Below are positions 9,202 through 16,166 of a stretch of 34,867 nt of DNA, one piece after another. A program made the position numbers and the translations under genes. The stretch is from Sphingobacteriales bacterium (GTDB lineage: Bacteria > Bacteroidota > Bacteroidia > Chitinophagales > JADIYW01), in assembly GCA_947460245.1 (NCBI GenBank), contig CANHGL010000018.1, positions 1 through 34,867 of the forward strand, given 5' to 3'. How positions within the stretch are numbered: the first letter of the stretch is position 1; each line of letters opens with the position of its first letter. The notes below the pieces were generated by a model. The model worked only from the letters and a program-made list of their open reading frames with translations. It made no database searches and had not been told where the DNA came from.

Positions 9202-9777
9202 TTATGGAAGAATTCTTACAGGAAACTCTACCTCTATGTCAGTTTCACCTCCGGCATTGGTAATATTTCCGGTTGCAACATTGGGCGCATTTTTATCTAG
9301 TAAGTGTCGGAGTATAATACTTAAGTAACCATTGCCTGGAGATGTACTTACCCTAAAAGAGAAATTATTGCCGAGTGGCTGCAGATTGCTGTCGGTATCT
9401 AAATAGTTAAAGTCAGACAAAAGCCCTGTGGGTATTCCCTGATAGAAGAACTGATGTTCAGTACTGAGTTCATTAATTTCGAGAGTTGTAGTATCCGCCG
9501 GATAATTTCGCTCATCCAGTAGTAGTAAGCTCGCATGATAAACGCTCCCGGATAGGAGGTAGACAGAATCAATAGCGGGTGCTAATCCTCCCACTCCATC
9601 AATGTCACTGAAAACATAGGTGTATTGAATCAGTGGTGCAGCTGTATCTGTAAGGGTTAGTTTTAACGTAGTAATCAGCTCTTGTTCAGATATTGGTGTT
9701 TTAGGTAGCTTCTGGCATCTTGTAAAAAAAAGAATAGTTATGCAATATAAGAGTCGGAGTGCTATCGAAGGTTTCAT
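9202..9777 (-). CDS. Outer-membrane-associated lipoprotein paired with a TonB-dependent receptor
   Basis: 191 residues. It has an N-terminal hydrophobic segment ending in Cys21 (FFTRC), a relaxed lipobox with an unusual Arg before the Cys. The mature part starts with a Pro/Glu-rich stretch, then ISEQELITTLKLTLTD, a DIDGVGG loop, an internal region containing INELSTEHQFFYQG, and a C-terminal beta-rich end. This matches a Bacteroidota family often labelled 'type 1 periplasmic binding fold superfamily', whose genes commonly sit beside a TonB receptor. Only two bases separate its start from the stop of the upstream receptor gene, so the two are almost certainly co-transcribed. A role as surface or periplasmic partner that helps capture the receptor's ligand is inferred. 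Confidence 0.75.
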   Translation of the reverse strand: MKPSIALRLLYCITILFFTRCQKLPKTPISEQELITTLKLTLTDTAAPLIQYTYVFSDIDGVGGLAPAIDSVYLLSGSVYHASLLLLDERNYPADTTTLEINELSTEHQFFYQGIPTGLLSDFNYLDTDSNLQPLGNNFSFRVSTSPGNGYLSIILRHLLDKNAPNVATGNITNAGGETDIEVEFPVRILP

Positions 9778-9779
9778 GA

Positions 9780-12110
9780 TTAATTATTGAAGGTGTATTT
9801 GATTCTTGCTGTTAAATTCCATCCCAATGCATCAGCATAATATCGAAATCGATCGAGATAATCCCGGTAGCTGGAGTTGGTAATATTTTCACCACAAATA
9901 GAAAATGTAAACTGATGTTTAGGGGTGATAGCATATTCAAATCCTATTGTCGTATTTAATGTAGTATATGCTTTTGGAACTTCTTTATAATCTGTGATAC
10001 CTGTAGGTGTGTGGTTTTGACGGAAAATATGATCTAGTTGTACGTTTAAGAATAATTTTTTTATTCTTTTAAAATCATGATGTATATCTGCTGCTGCACT
10101 AATTCTATTAGAGGGCATGTAAATTAAATTATCATTCACTGTTGTATTTCTTCCTCGTAGTATACTGCTTTTTAGGAGTAAAGACAGAAACTGAACTGGG
10201 TTACTTTTTAGTGTAAGATCCAGTCCAATTAGTCTTGCGTTAGTCTGGTAATATTGAAATGCCGGAAATGCACCTCTTATGGTTAATATAGGTTCTGGTA
10301 ATGGCGCTAAGTAAATGAAATTATAAATTTTAGACACATAGAATGTGGCCTCTGCCTCAATATATGCTTGATGTTTCAAAGTTATTGTATTTATCCATTT
10401 TACTCCTGATTCCGGCTTTAGATTTGCATTACCAAACTCCAAAGCAGCAATACCATGATGCAATCCTTCGCTGAATAATTCACTGGCATTAGGAAAACGT
10501 GCGCTAATCGATATGTTACTTTGCGTTTGAATGATATTTTCTTTAGCTGCCCAGTTAAATCCGAAAGAGCCTGCGTAAGTATGGAAATTATATTTTGGTT
10601 GAAGCAGATTGTTTTGCCGGTCAAATCGGTATACTTGAAAATGAGTATAGTCATACCGAATTCCTGCTTCGATTAGAAATTCTTTTACGCTAAGTTTTTC
10701 CATAGCAAAGATGCCTAATTGGTATTGATGGTAATCCGGTATCAGCGGTCGTATTCCGGTTTGAGGATTATTTGCATTATGTTTACTTAGAAAATTGAAT
10801 CCAACTTTGGTTTCCAGCGTACTGTTCTTTTTTACAAATGGTTTTAAGTGTTCATAGGTTCCTAATAAGGTATTGGAGCTTAATTGCATATCAAGAGCAG
10901 GAATGTTTGATCGTCCGCCACGTCGTATATCATATTCCTTTCTATTGTTGACTTGTATGGAATAGGTGAGATGAAGTTGTTGTTGGTTTTTTAAATACTT
11001 ACTGATATGGAGCTTACCTAGATGGTGTTCTACTTGTTGTTTAGGATTATCCAGATTATAACTAAATGGATTTACAATTAATGGTCTGTCGCTAGAGATA
11101 GCATTTTGCAGATCTGTAAGATTGCCTATGTGAGCACTTCTTAAAATAGCGAGTTCCTGATGGTATAATGCATAGTAAGCACTGATATCCCAACCTTTTA
11201 GCATGATTCCTATGCCCGTTGATAGATTACCTTCCTGGATGCCTGTATTGGTTAAATTATATTTCGGCGTTTGTTGATCGCCTATTCGTTTATAAGTACC
11301 TTGAATAAAATAGGCTATTGGTTTTTTAAAACCCTGTTCAATTTTTGCTGAGGTAGTTGTGCCTCTGCCGTTGCTTTGTTCTATCAGGCTGATGCCTACA
11401 TTAAAGTGTTTTGATTTTTGTAATACGGGAGGTTCCATAATTACCATACCTCCCATAGCATCGCTACCATATTCGAGATTGCCTACACCCTTTATCACTT
11501 TAATAGTAGCAGATGCGAATGGATCCACTTCAGGGGCATGTTCAGATCCCCAGTCTTGTGTTTCCAGTTTTACGCCACTACTGATGATGGCTATTCTATC
11601 TCCATATAATCCATGAATAATCGGTTTATTAATATTACTTCCGGTTTTGAGTTGATTAACACCAGATATTGTAGATAAAATATTTCCAAGGTCTTTCCCT
11701 TCCAGGTAGGTCAGTGATTTTTTATTGATTTCACTAATAGTCTGACTGCTTTCTTTGTCTTCTTTTTTAGCAGTTGCGATTACTTCTTCTAATTCCTCAG
11801 TATGGTGTTCCAGGTAGAAGTCCCTGTTTATACTTTTGGTGAGCAGTAGTTTTAAGGTATCGGGTGTGCATCCGATGTGTTCAACGATGAAATGATACGT
11901 TCCTGGGCAGATATCTGTTAACTCAAAGTATCCATTGGAGTCTGCTGCATTGCCTTTATCTAGTTCCTGAATAAAAACAGTAGCATAATCCAAGATTGAT
12001 TTATCATGTCTATCCAGTATTCTTCCGGATATTTTAAGGGTACAGTCTTCAGCAATAGAAGTTTTACCAACTAAATTAACAAGTCCAATAAATATCCATT
12101 TATGCAACAT
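9780..12110 (-). CDS. TonB-dependent outer membrane receptor with carboxypeptidase-regulatory-like N-terminus
   Basis: 776 residues. Signal peptide (about 1-20, MLHKWIFIGLVNLVG..), then a CarboxypepD_reg-like domain (about 25-105: ISGRILDRHDKSILDYATVFI.., DSNGYFEL), a plug domain (about 125-230, with IHGLYGDRIAII and LEYGSDAMGG), and a 22-strand-type barrel ending in Y-T-F-N-N. It would import a ligand into the periplasm using TonB/ExbBD energy. The segment SELFSEGLHHGIAALEFGN-NLKPE resembles the ZnuD-like branch of receptors linked to zinc or other metals, but this is only a hint. The downstream lipoprotein gene is two bases away. A TATATTTG box lies so close to the start codon that the mRNA may be almost leaderless. 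The promoter region is shared, divergently, with tRNA-Val. Confidence 0.92.
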   Translation of the reverse strand: MLHKWIFIGLVNLVGKTSIAEDCTLKISGRILDRHDKSILDYATVFIQELDKGNAADSNGYFELTDICPGTYHFIVEHIGCTPDTLKLLLTKSINRDFYLEHHTEELEEVIATAKKEDKESSQTISEINKKSLTYLEGKDLGNILSTISGVNQLKTGSNINKPIIHGLYGDRIAIISSGVKLETQDWGSEHAPEVDPFASATIKVIKGVGNLEYGSDAMGGMVIMEPPVLQKSKHFNVGISLIEQSNGRGTTTSAKIEQGFKKPIAYFIQGTYKRIGDQQTPKYNLTNTGIQEGNLSTGIGIMLKGWDISAYYALYHQELAILRSAHIGNLTDLQNAISSDRPLIVNPFSYNLDNPKQQVEHHLGKLHISKYLKNQQQLHLTYSIQVNNRKEYDIRRGGRSNIPALDMQLSSNTLLGTYEHLKPFVKKNSTLETKVGFNFLSKHNANNPQTGIRPLIPDYHQYQLGIFAMEKLSVKEFLIEAGIRYDYTHFQVYRFDRQNNLLQPKYNFHTYAGSFGFNWAAKENIIQTQSNISISARFPNASELFSEGLHHGIAALEFGNANLKPESGVKWINTITLKHQAYIEAEATFYVSKIYNFIYLAPLPEPILTIRGAFPAFQYYQTNARLIGLDLTLKSNPVQFLSLLLKSSILRGRNTTVNDNLIYMPSNRISAAADIHHDFKRIKKLFLNVQLDHIFRQNHTPTGITDYKEVPKAYTTLNTTIGFEYAITPKHQFTFSICGENITNSSYRDYLDRFRYYADALGWNLTARIKYTFNN

Positions 12111-12115
12111 AATTG

Positions 12116-12123
12116 CAAATATA
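12116..12123 (-). promoter_or_regulatory. -7 box of the TonB receptor operon, abutting the start codon
   Basis: The minus strand reads TATATTTG, an exact TAnnTTTG match, ending 5 bases before the ATG at 12110. At the usual distance from -7 box to transcription start, the mRNA would begin at or within a few bases of the ATG. Confidence 0.5.
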
Positions 12124-12206
12124 AATATTTTAGACTAAATTATCATCTGTTTATTGGTGAAAACAGAATTATTGGAGTGTGGCTTTTATCCTTTTTTAAT
12201 GTAGCT

Positions 12207-12237
12207 ATTGTTTGATAAGAACTATTTTATATCTTTG
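12207..12237 (+). promoter_or_regulatory. Bacteroidota promoter of tRNA-Val
   Basis: -33 element ATTG (12207-12210), a 19-bp spacer, and -7 box TATCTTTG (12230-12237) followed by CAC. The tRNA starts 17 bases after the -7 box. The same arrangement (ATTG, 19 bp, TATATTTG, CAC) precedes tRNA-Glu elsewhere in the window, which supports the call. Confidence 0.75.
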
Positions 12238-12250
12238 CACTTCCTTGTAA

Positions 12251-12690
<440 letters not shown>

Positions 12691-12691
<1 letters not shown>

Positions 12692-12718
12692 AGTCCCGAC
12701 GATAGTCGGGACTTTTTT
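12691..12718 (+). terminator. Second copy of the tRNA-Val terminator, after the GIY-YIG gene
   Basis: AAGTCCCGAC / GTCGGGACTT with loop GATA and a T-run. It is the same stem as the terminator behind tRNA-Val, carried along with the duplicated tRNA 3' end. Confidence 0.88.
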
Positions 12719-12780
12719 ATTGCTTGCGCGGGTGTTCCGCAGGGTCACCCGTGTGTATTAAATCAGGCGGTCTGTGACCG
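12705..12780 (+). repeat. 76-bp direct repeat, copy 1 (two internal hairpins)
   Basis: Matches 12893-12968 at 74 of 76 positions. It starts with the right arm and T-run of the terminator, then holds an inverted repeat CGGGTG/CACCCG (11-base loop) and a tight hairpin CGGTC-TGT-GACCG. It contains GTTCCGCAG, also found in the insert of the mosaic tRNA copy. It is non-coding. Confidence 0.9.
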
Positions 12781-12814
12781 CAATAACAAATAGCATAAAC
12801 TGGAAAATTTAGTA

Positions 12815-12881
12815 CTCGCTGTTGTTGGTGACGCATATCTGTTCTGTAACCCACACGATGCTAAACACCAACAAGGGCGAG
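12815..12881 (+). repeat. TTGTTGGTG...CACCAACAA inverted-repeat element, copy 1
   Basis: The core at 12822-12874 (53 bp) has perfect 9-bp terminal inverted repeats. The pairing extends outward through CTCGC (12815-12819) and GCGAG (12877-12881) after a two-base interruption. The inner ends read GACGCAT on the left and CTAAA on the right, and the middle is variable compared with the other copies. Confidence 0.85.
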
Positions 12882-12892
12882 GGGCGACTATT

Positions 12893-12968
12893 GTCGGGAC
12901 TTTTTTATTGCTCGCGCGGGTGTTCCGCAGGGTCACCCGTGTGTATTAAATCAGTCGGTCTGTGACCG
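12893..12968 (+). repeat. 76-bp direct repeat, copy 2
   Basis: It differs from copy 1 only at two positions (T/C near the start of the G+C-rich part and G/T before CGGTCTG). It lies 188 bp downstream of copy 1 and is again followed by a TTGTTGGTG element, so the larger pattern [76-bp unit + hairpin element] is itself duplicated. Confidence 0.9.
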
Positions 12969-12996
12969 GTAGAATAAATATCTGAAACTCTCGCCG

Positions 12997-13046
12997 TTGT
13001 TGGTGTTTAGTTTGCGGAGCTAAAGCGGAGTAAATGTCACCAACAA
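12997..13046 (-). repeat. TTGTTGGTG element, copy 2, inverted orientation
   Basis: 50 bp with perfect TTGTTGGTG/CACCAACAA ends. Here TTTAG follows the left arm and GT precedes the right arm. That is the reverse complement of the inner ends of copies 1 and 3, so this copy is inverted. A CTCGCCG flank on the left matches the outer arm of copy 1. The core sequence differs. Confidence 0.8.
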
Positions 13047-13171
13047 CTATTTTACCAACAAAATAACTTATAAAAATATTTTATTTTAGCCAAGTGAAAA
13101 ACAGAGTTAATGGAGGAATATCATTCTGATTTTATAACTATAACATGTTATGAATAAATATGGATAGTGGT

Positions 13172-13224
13172 TTGTTGGTGACGCATTCCTGCGCTTTTAG
13201 CCTTGCTAAATTAAACACCAACAA
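13172..13224 (+). repeat. TTGTTGGTG element, copy 3
   Basis: 53 bp, the same length and orientation as copy 1. It shares TTGTTGGTGACGCAT at the left end and AAACACCAACAA at the right end, with an unrelated core of about 26 bp. It lies just past the 3' end of the DUF3050 gene. Apart from these repeats, 12719-13242 holds no gene that I can support. Confidence 0.82.
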
Positions 13225-13242
13225 AGGCGCAAGGAGGTATAT

Positions 13243-14028
13243 CTAAATTGATTCTTTCCTCTGCATAATTTCTTCATAAACGCCATCCCATAAAGCAATC
13301 CTTCTCTCTAGCGATGCGATAGTTGCAGCTTCAGCTTCCTTCCATAATACTTCATCATCTCCGCAAAGATTGGCTGTCATCTGCAAAGCTAAGTGGCTGT
13401 GGTGGTCACCATCGATTTCTATGTGCCGGTCGAGGTAGTATTTAAAAAGAGAAATACTATCCGGCAGCTTTTGATATAGATCATTTATGATAGATAAAAA
13501 CATTCCTGGTATTAAATCTTCTCTACCGAATGTAAAAATAGCCGCCTGAAGATAATCCTTACGACTATGGATAATTTTAAAGGTGAAGTCAACAAACGCT
13601 CTGGCAGCATTGGGTGTATTAGCTGTGCTGTATGCAGTATTGAAATCAGAAGTTTCAGAAAGCGTTTTTGTAAAAGTTTTAATGGACGCTGTATCTGCTC
13701 CACATTGCTCCATCGCTGTTAAGTAAAGTTCAAAATGGCTGATTCGGTTGCCATCGGCGTCAACATCTGATTCCTCACCCACTACAATTTCATTAATCAG
13801 GTGTCTTGTTGCTGCAGATCCTTTTGGAAACCATGGAACACTTGTACACGTCAGGTTATTTTGTAATGTTTTTAAGATGGACATAAAATCCCAAACGGCA
13901 TATATATGATATTGCATAAAGCTATTGAGGTCCTCTAAGCTATTAATGTGCTGGTATACTTTATGGTGAATAATTGCATCTCTGTAGGGTGCTATACTTT
14001 GTTGTAATTTTTGGATGTGTGGATTCAT
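13243..14028 (-). CDS. DUF3050 family protein (heme-oxygenase-like fold)
   Basis: 261 residues, the normal full length for DUF3050. The start is typical (MNPHIQKLQQSIAPYRDAIIHHKVYQ), followed by YHIYAVWDFMSILKTLQ and FPKGSAATRHLINEIVVGEESD-D, with His and Glu residues spaced as in helical heme-oxygenase-like proteins. Later come EDLIPGMFLSIIN and YYLDRHIEIDGDHHSHLAL, which adds further candidate metal-binding His/Asp residues. There is no signal peptide or membrane segment, so it is cytoplasmic. Family members often occur near biosynthetic genes, and a di-iron or cofactor-dependent oxygenase activity is possible but unproven. It is monocistronic, divergent from the TPR genes, and ends next to the hairpin repeats. 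I recognise the family but not the reaction. Confidence 0.85.
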   Translation of the reverse strand: MNPHIQKLQQSIAPYRDAIIHHKVYQHINSLEDLNSFMQYHIYAVWDFMSILKTLQNNLTCTSVPWFPKGSAATRHLINEIVVGEESDVDADGNRISHFELYLTAMEQCGADTASIKTFTKTLSETSDFNTAYSTANTPNAARAFVDFTFKIIHSRKDYLQAAIFTFGREDLIPGMFLSIINDLYQKLPDSISLFKYYLDRHIEIDGDHHSHLALQMTANLCGDDEVLWKEAEAATIASLERRIALWDGVYEEIMQRKESI

Positions 14029-14151
14029 GTTAAATAGTATTTTGCTGTTTCAAGTAGTAAAATTTGTACAATAGAATATTTAACAAGCTTTTTACCATAA
14101 AGTTTGAACGAAATTGAAACAAGCATTCGTATTTAAAATCTTTTTAATTTG

Positions 14152-14159
14152 TATATTTG
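14152..14159 (+). promoter_or_regulatory. -7 box for the TPR gene pair
   Basis: TATATTTG, an exact TAnnTTTG match, 31 bases upstream of the ATG at 14191. No TTG at the expected -33 distance was found. Confidence 0.45.
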
Positions 14160-14190
14160 TTTTATTAGTCAAGCTTAATTTGATCAGGGT

Positions 14191-14940
14191 ATGAAAAATC
14201 TACAATCTGTCTTTTTGTTGAGCATTTCCATAGTATTTTATACTATTTCTTATGCTCAGACAGCAGAAGATTTTTATAAGAGTGGAATAGATAAAGTAAA
14301 TGCTGGAAACAAAACAGAGGCTTTGTCCGATTTCAATTTCGCTATACTCAAAGATCCTAACCTTACCGATGCCTATGTGCATCGTGCAGAGTTATTATTG
14401 GAAGTAGGAGAATATACTGGTATGATCCGTGATTATACTAAAGTGATTGAGTTACAAGATGGAAATAAAACCGCTTTTTTGAAGCGAGGTAAAGCATATC
14501 TCATCATTGGAGATAATAAGAATGCCTTTAAAGATTTTAATACGACCATAGAGATAGATTCTATTTATGCTTTAGGCTATACCTACAGGGGGATTTCTCA
14601 TAATGTATCTAAGGATTATTTTTCTGCGCTCAAAGATTTGGATAGGGCAATTTTGTTGGATTCAACTCTGGCACTGGCTTATACTAGTAGAGGTAACACT
14701 AAATATTTTCTGTCTTACGAAGATAATGCCCCCAAGTCCTATGAACAGGAAGCTTTGTTGGATTATAATAAATCAATAGCCTTGGATCCTAATCTCGCAG
14801 AGGCTTATTATAACAGAGCAAATTTCTATTTCTATCTTCAGGATAATTTGCCTTTAGCTTGTTCGGATTGGTTAAAAGCTGCCGAATTAGGAAATATAGA
14901 TGCAAAAGTAATAGGCGAGAAAAATTGTTCTGTAAAATAA
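14191..14940 (+). CDS. Exported TPR-repeat protein
   Basis: 249 residues: a signal peptide (MKNLQSVFLLSISIVFYTISYAQ, cleaved after residue ~23), then about six tetratricopeptide-like units from residue 25 to the end. The characteristic spacing is seen in AEDFYKSGIDKVNAGNKTEALSDF, DAYVHRAELLLEVGEY, AFLKRGKAYLIIGDN, ALGYTYRGISHNVSKDY, ALAYTSRGNTK and LAEAYYNRANFYFYL. It ends with the ACSDWLKAAELGN cap common in Bacteroidota TPR proteins. TPR arrays bind other proteins; no catalytic domain is present. The next gene, 50 bp downstream, encodes a shorter relative with the same cap, so they are probably paralogues in one operon. The partner is unknown. Confidence 0.85.
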   Translation: MKNLQSVFLLSISIVFYTISYAQTAEDFYKSGIDKVNAGNKTEALSDFNFAILKDPNLTDAYVHRAELLLEVGEYTGMIRDYTKVIELQDGNKTAFLKRGKAYLIIGDNKNAFKDFNTTIEIDSIYALGYTYRGISHNVSKDYFSALKDLDRAILLDSTLALAYTSRGNTKYFLSYEDNAPKSYEQEALLDYNKSIALDPNLAEAYYNRANFYFYLQDNLPLACSDWLKAAELGNIDAKVIGEKNCSVK

Positions 14941-14990
14941 GTCTGTCTTAATGCTATTCTATTCTTTTATCTGTAACTTCCGTAGTAAAT

Positions 14991-15611
14991 ATGGGTACAA
15001 TTTCTTTTTTCAGGTTTTTAATACTATTCTTCTTTATTGTAAGCTCTTTTGACATTCAAGCGCAATCCGCTAAGGATTATTTTATCAGCGGAATAAAAAA
15101 AGATGCGTCGGGCAATCACGCAGATGCAATAATTGATTTTGATAAGTCCATTGCGCTAGACTCTTCCAGGTCAGGTACTTATATTAATAGAGGGGTTGCA
15201 AAGGCTGCCATGGGTAATCATGTTGCAGCAATCAGGGATTACAACAAAGCTATTCAACTCAACCCTAAGATTATGGATGTGTATGTGGATAGGGGCGTTG
15301 CCAGAGTGAAGTTAAAAGAGTTCAGATCAGCTGTTGCTGATTTTAATATAGCCATAGCGCTACAGCCAAAAAACACCTATGCCTATTATAATAGGGCGCT
15401 GGCCTATCAGAATCTAGGTGATTTTAAGGAGGCTATTAAGGATTACAGCATTTCTATAGCTCTTGATTCAAAAAATGCCCTAGCTTACCTTAATAGAGGG
15501 ATTTTACAACATGATATGGGTAGTAAAACCGCAGCTTGTTCTGATTGGAAGTCAGCTGCTCAGTTAAATTTGAAGAAAGCCAAGGATCTTTTAAAAAAAT
15601 ATTGCAAATAA
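14991..15611 (+). CDS. Exported TPR-repeat protein, paralogue of the upstream gene
   Basis: 206 residues. Signal peptide MGTISFFRFLILFFFIVSSF..QAQ (about 25 residues), then five TPR-like units, for example AKDYFISGIKKDASGNHADAI, GTYINRGVAKAAMGNHVAAI, DVYVDRGVARVKLKEFRSAV, YAYYNRALAYQNLGDFKEAI and LAYLNRGILQHDMGSK. The C-terminal ACSDWKSAAQL cap matches the upstream protein. It probably arose by tandem duplication and is likely co-transcribed with its neighbour. No terminator was seen after it; instead there is a very AT-rich stretch of repeated ATTAAT/ATTAATATT before the response-regulator promoter. Confidence 0.85.
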   Translation: MGTISFFRFLILFFFIVSSFDIQAQSAKDYFISGIKKDASGNHADAIIDFDKSIALDSSRSGTYINRGVAKAAMGNHVAAIRDYNKAIQLNPKIMDVYVDRGVARVKLKEFRSAVADFNIAIALQPKNTYAYYNRALAYQNLGDFKEAIKDYSISIALDSKNALAYLNRGILQHDMGSKTAACSDWKSAAQLNLKKAKDLLKKYCK

Positions 15612-15638
15612 TTAATATTAATTAATATTAATATTAAT

Positions 15639-15646
15639 TATATTTG
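15639..15646 (+). promoter_or_regulatory. -7 box for the response regulator/histidine kinase operon
   Basis: TATATTTG, an exact TAnnTTTG match, 31 bases before the ATG at 15678. It lies at the end of an AT-only repeat tract (15608-15641). No -33 TTG is at the usual spacing. Confidence 0.45.
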
Positions 15647-15677
15647 TTCTATTCCTTAAGGGTTAGCAGTTTTGTAT

Positions 15678-16157
15678 ATGACAATAAGTTGGAGTAATCT
15701 TTTAGGTATGCTAAATTTCCGTAAACGTCCATTTACAATTTTATTGGCAGATGACGATGAGGGAGACCGTTTGTTATTTCATGAAGCCGTAGAGGAAAGT
15801 AATGATGTAAAGCTCATAGCCGTAAAAAATGGCGATGAGCTCCTCAAAACACTAGATAAAATGATTCCTAACTTACCCCATGCGGTTTTCTTAGATTTGA
15901 ATATGCCTGTAAAAGATGGGCATGAGTGCCTGAGGACTATCAAAAATAATGAAGCTGTAAAAAGAGTTCCTGTAATTATTTATTCTACATCTAATAGTAG
16001 CGACCATTTAGAATCTACCTATGCGGATGGTGCGAATCTGTTTGTTGTAAAACCGGATAGCTATAGCGGATTAAAAACTATCATTGAAAAGGTAGCATTA
16101 CTTCCATGGAAAGAATATATACCTCAACCCTCCAAAGATAAATTCTTATTGGAATAA
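15678..16157 (+). CDS. Single-domain response regulator
   Basis: 159 residues from the ATG at 15678. An internal ATG at 15708 would start closer to the domain (MLNFRKRPFTILLADDDE) and may be the true start. Receiver-domain residues are all present: acidic pocket Asp25-Asp26-Asp27, phospho-acceptor Asp73 in FLDLNMPVKDG, Ser103/Thr104 in IIYSTS, and Lys125 in VVKPDSY. There is no output domain, so it works by protein contact, as do CheY-like regulators and the Rcp family paired with bacteriophytochromes. The multi-PAS kinase starts nine bases after its stop, making a cognate pair very likely. Confidence 0.92.
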   Translation: MTISWSNLLGMLNFRKRPFTILLADDDEGDRLLFHEAVEESNDVKLIAVKNGDELLKTLDKMIPNLPHAVFLDLNMPVKDGHECLRTIKNNEAVKRVPVIIYSTSNSSDHLESTYADGANLFVVKPDSYSGLKTIIEKVALLPWKEYIPQPSKDKFLLE

Positions 16158-16166
16158 AAATTAGAA

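Noticed and set aside
12705-13224. CRISPR array
   Set aside because: Repeats are of two kinds, partly inverted, with variable cores and irregular spacing; no cas genes.
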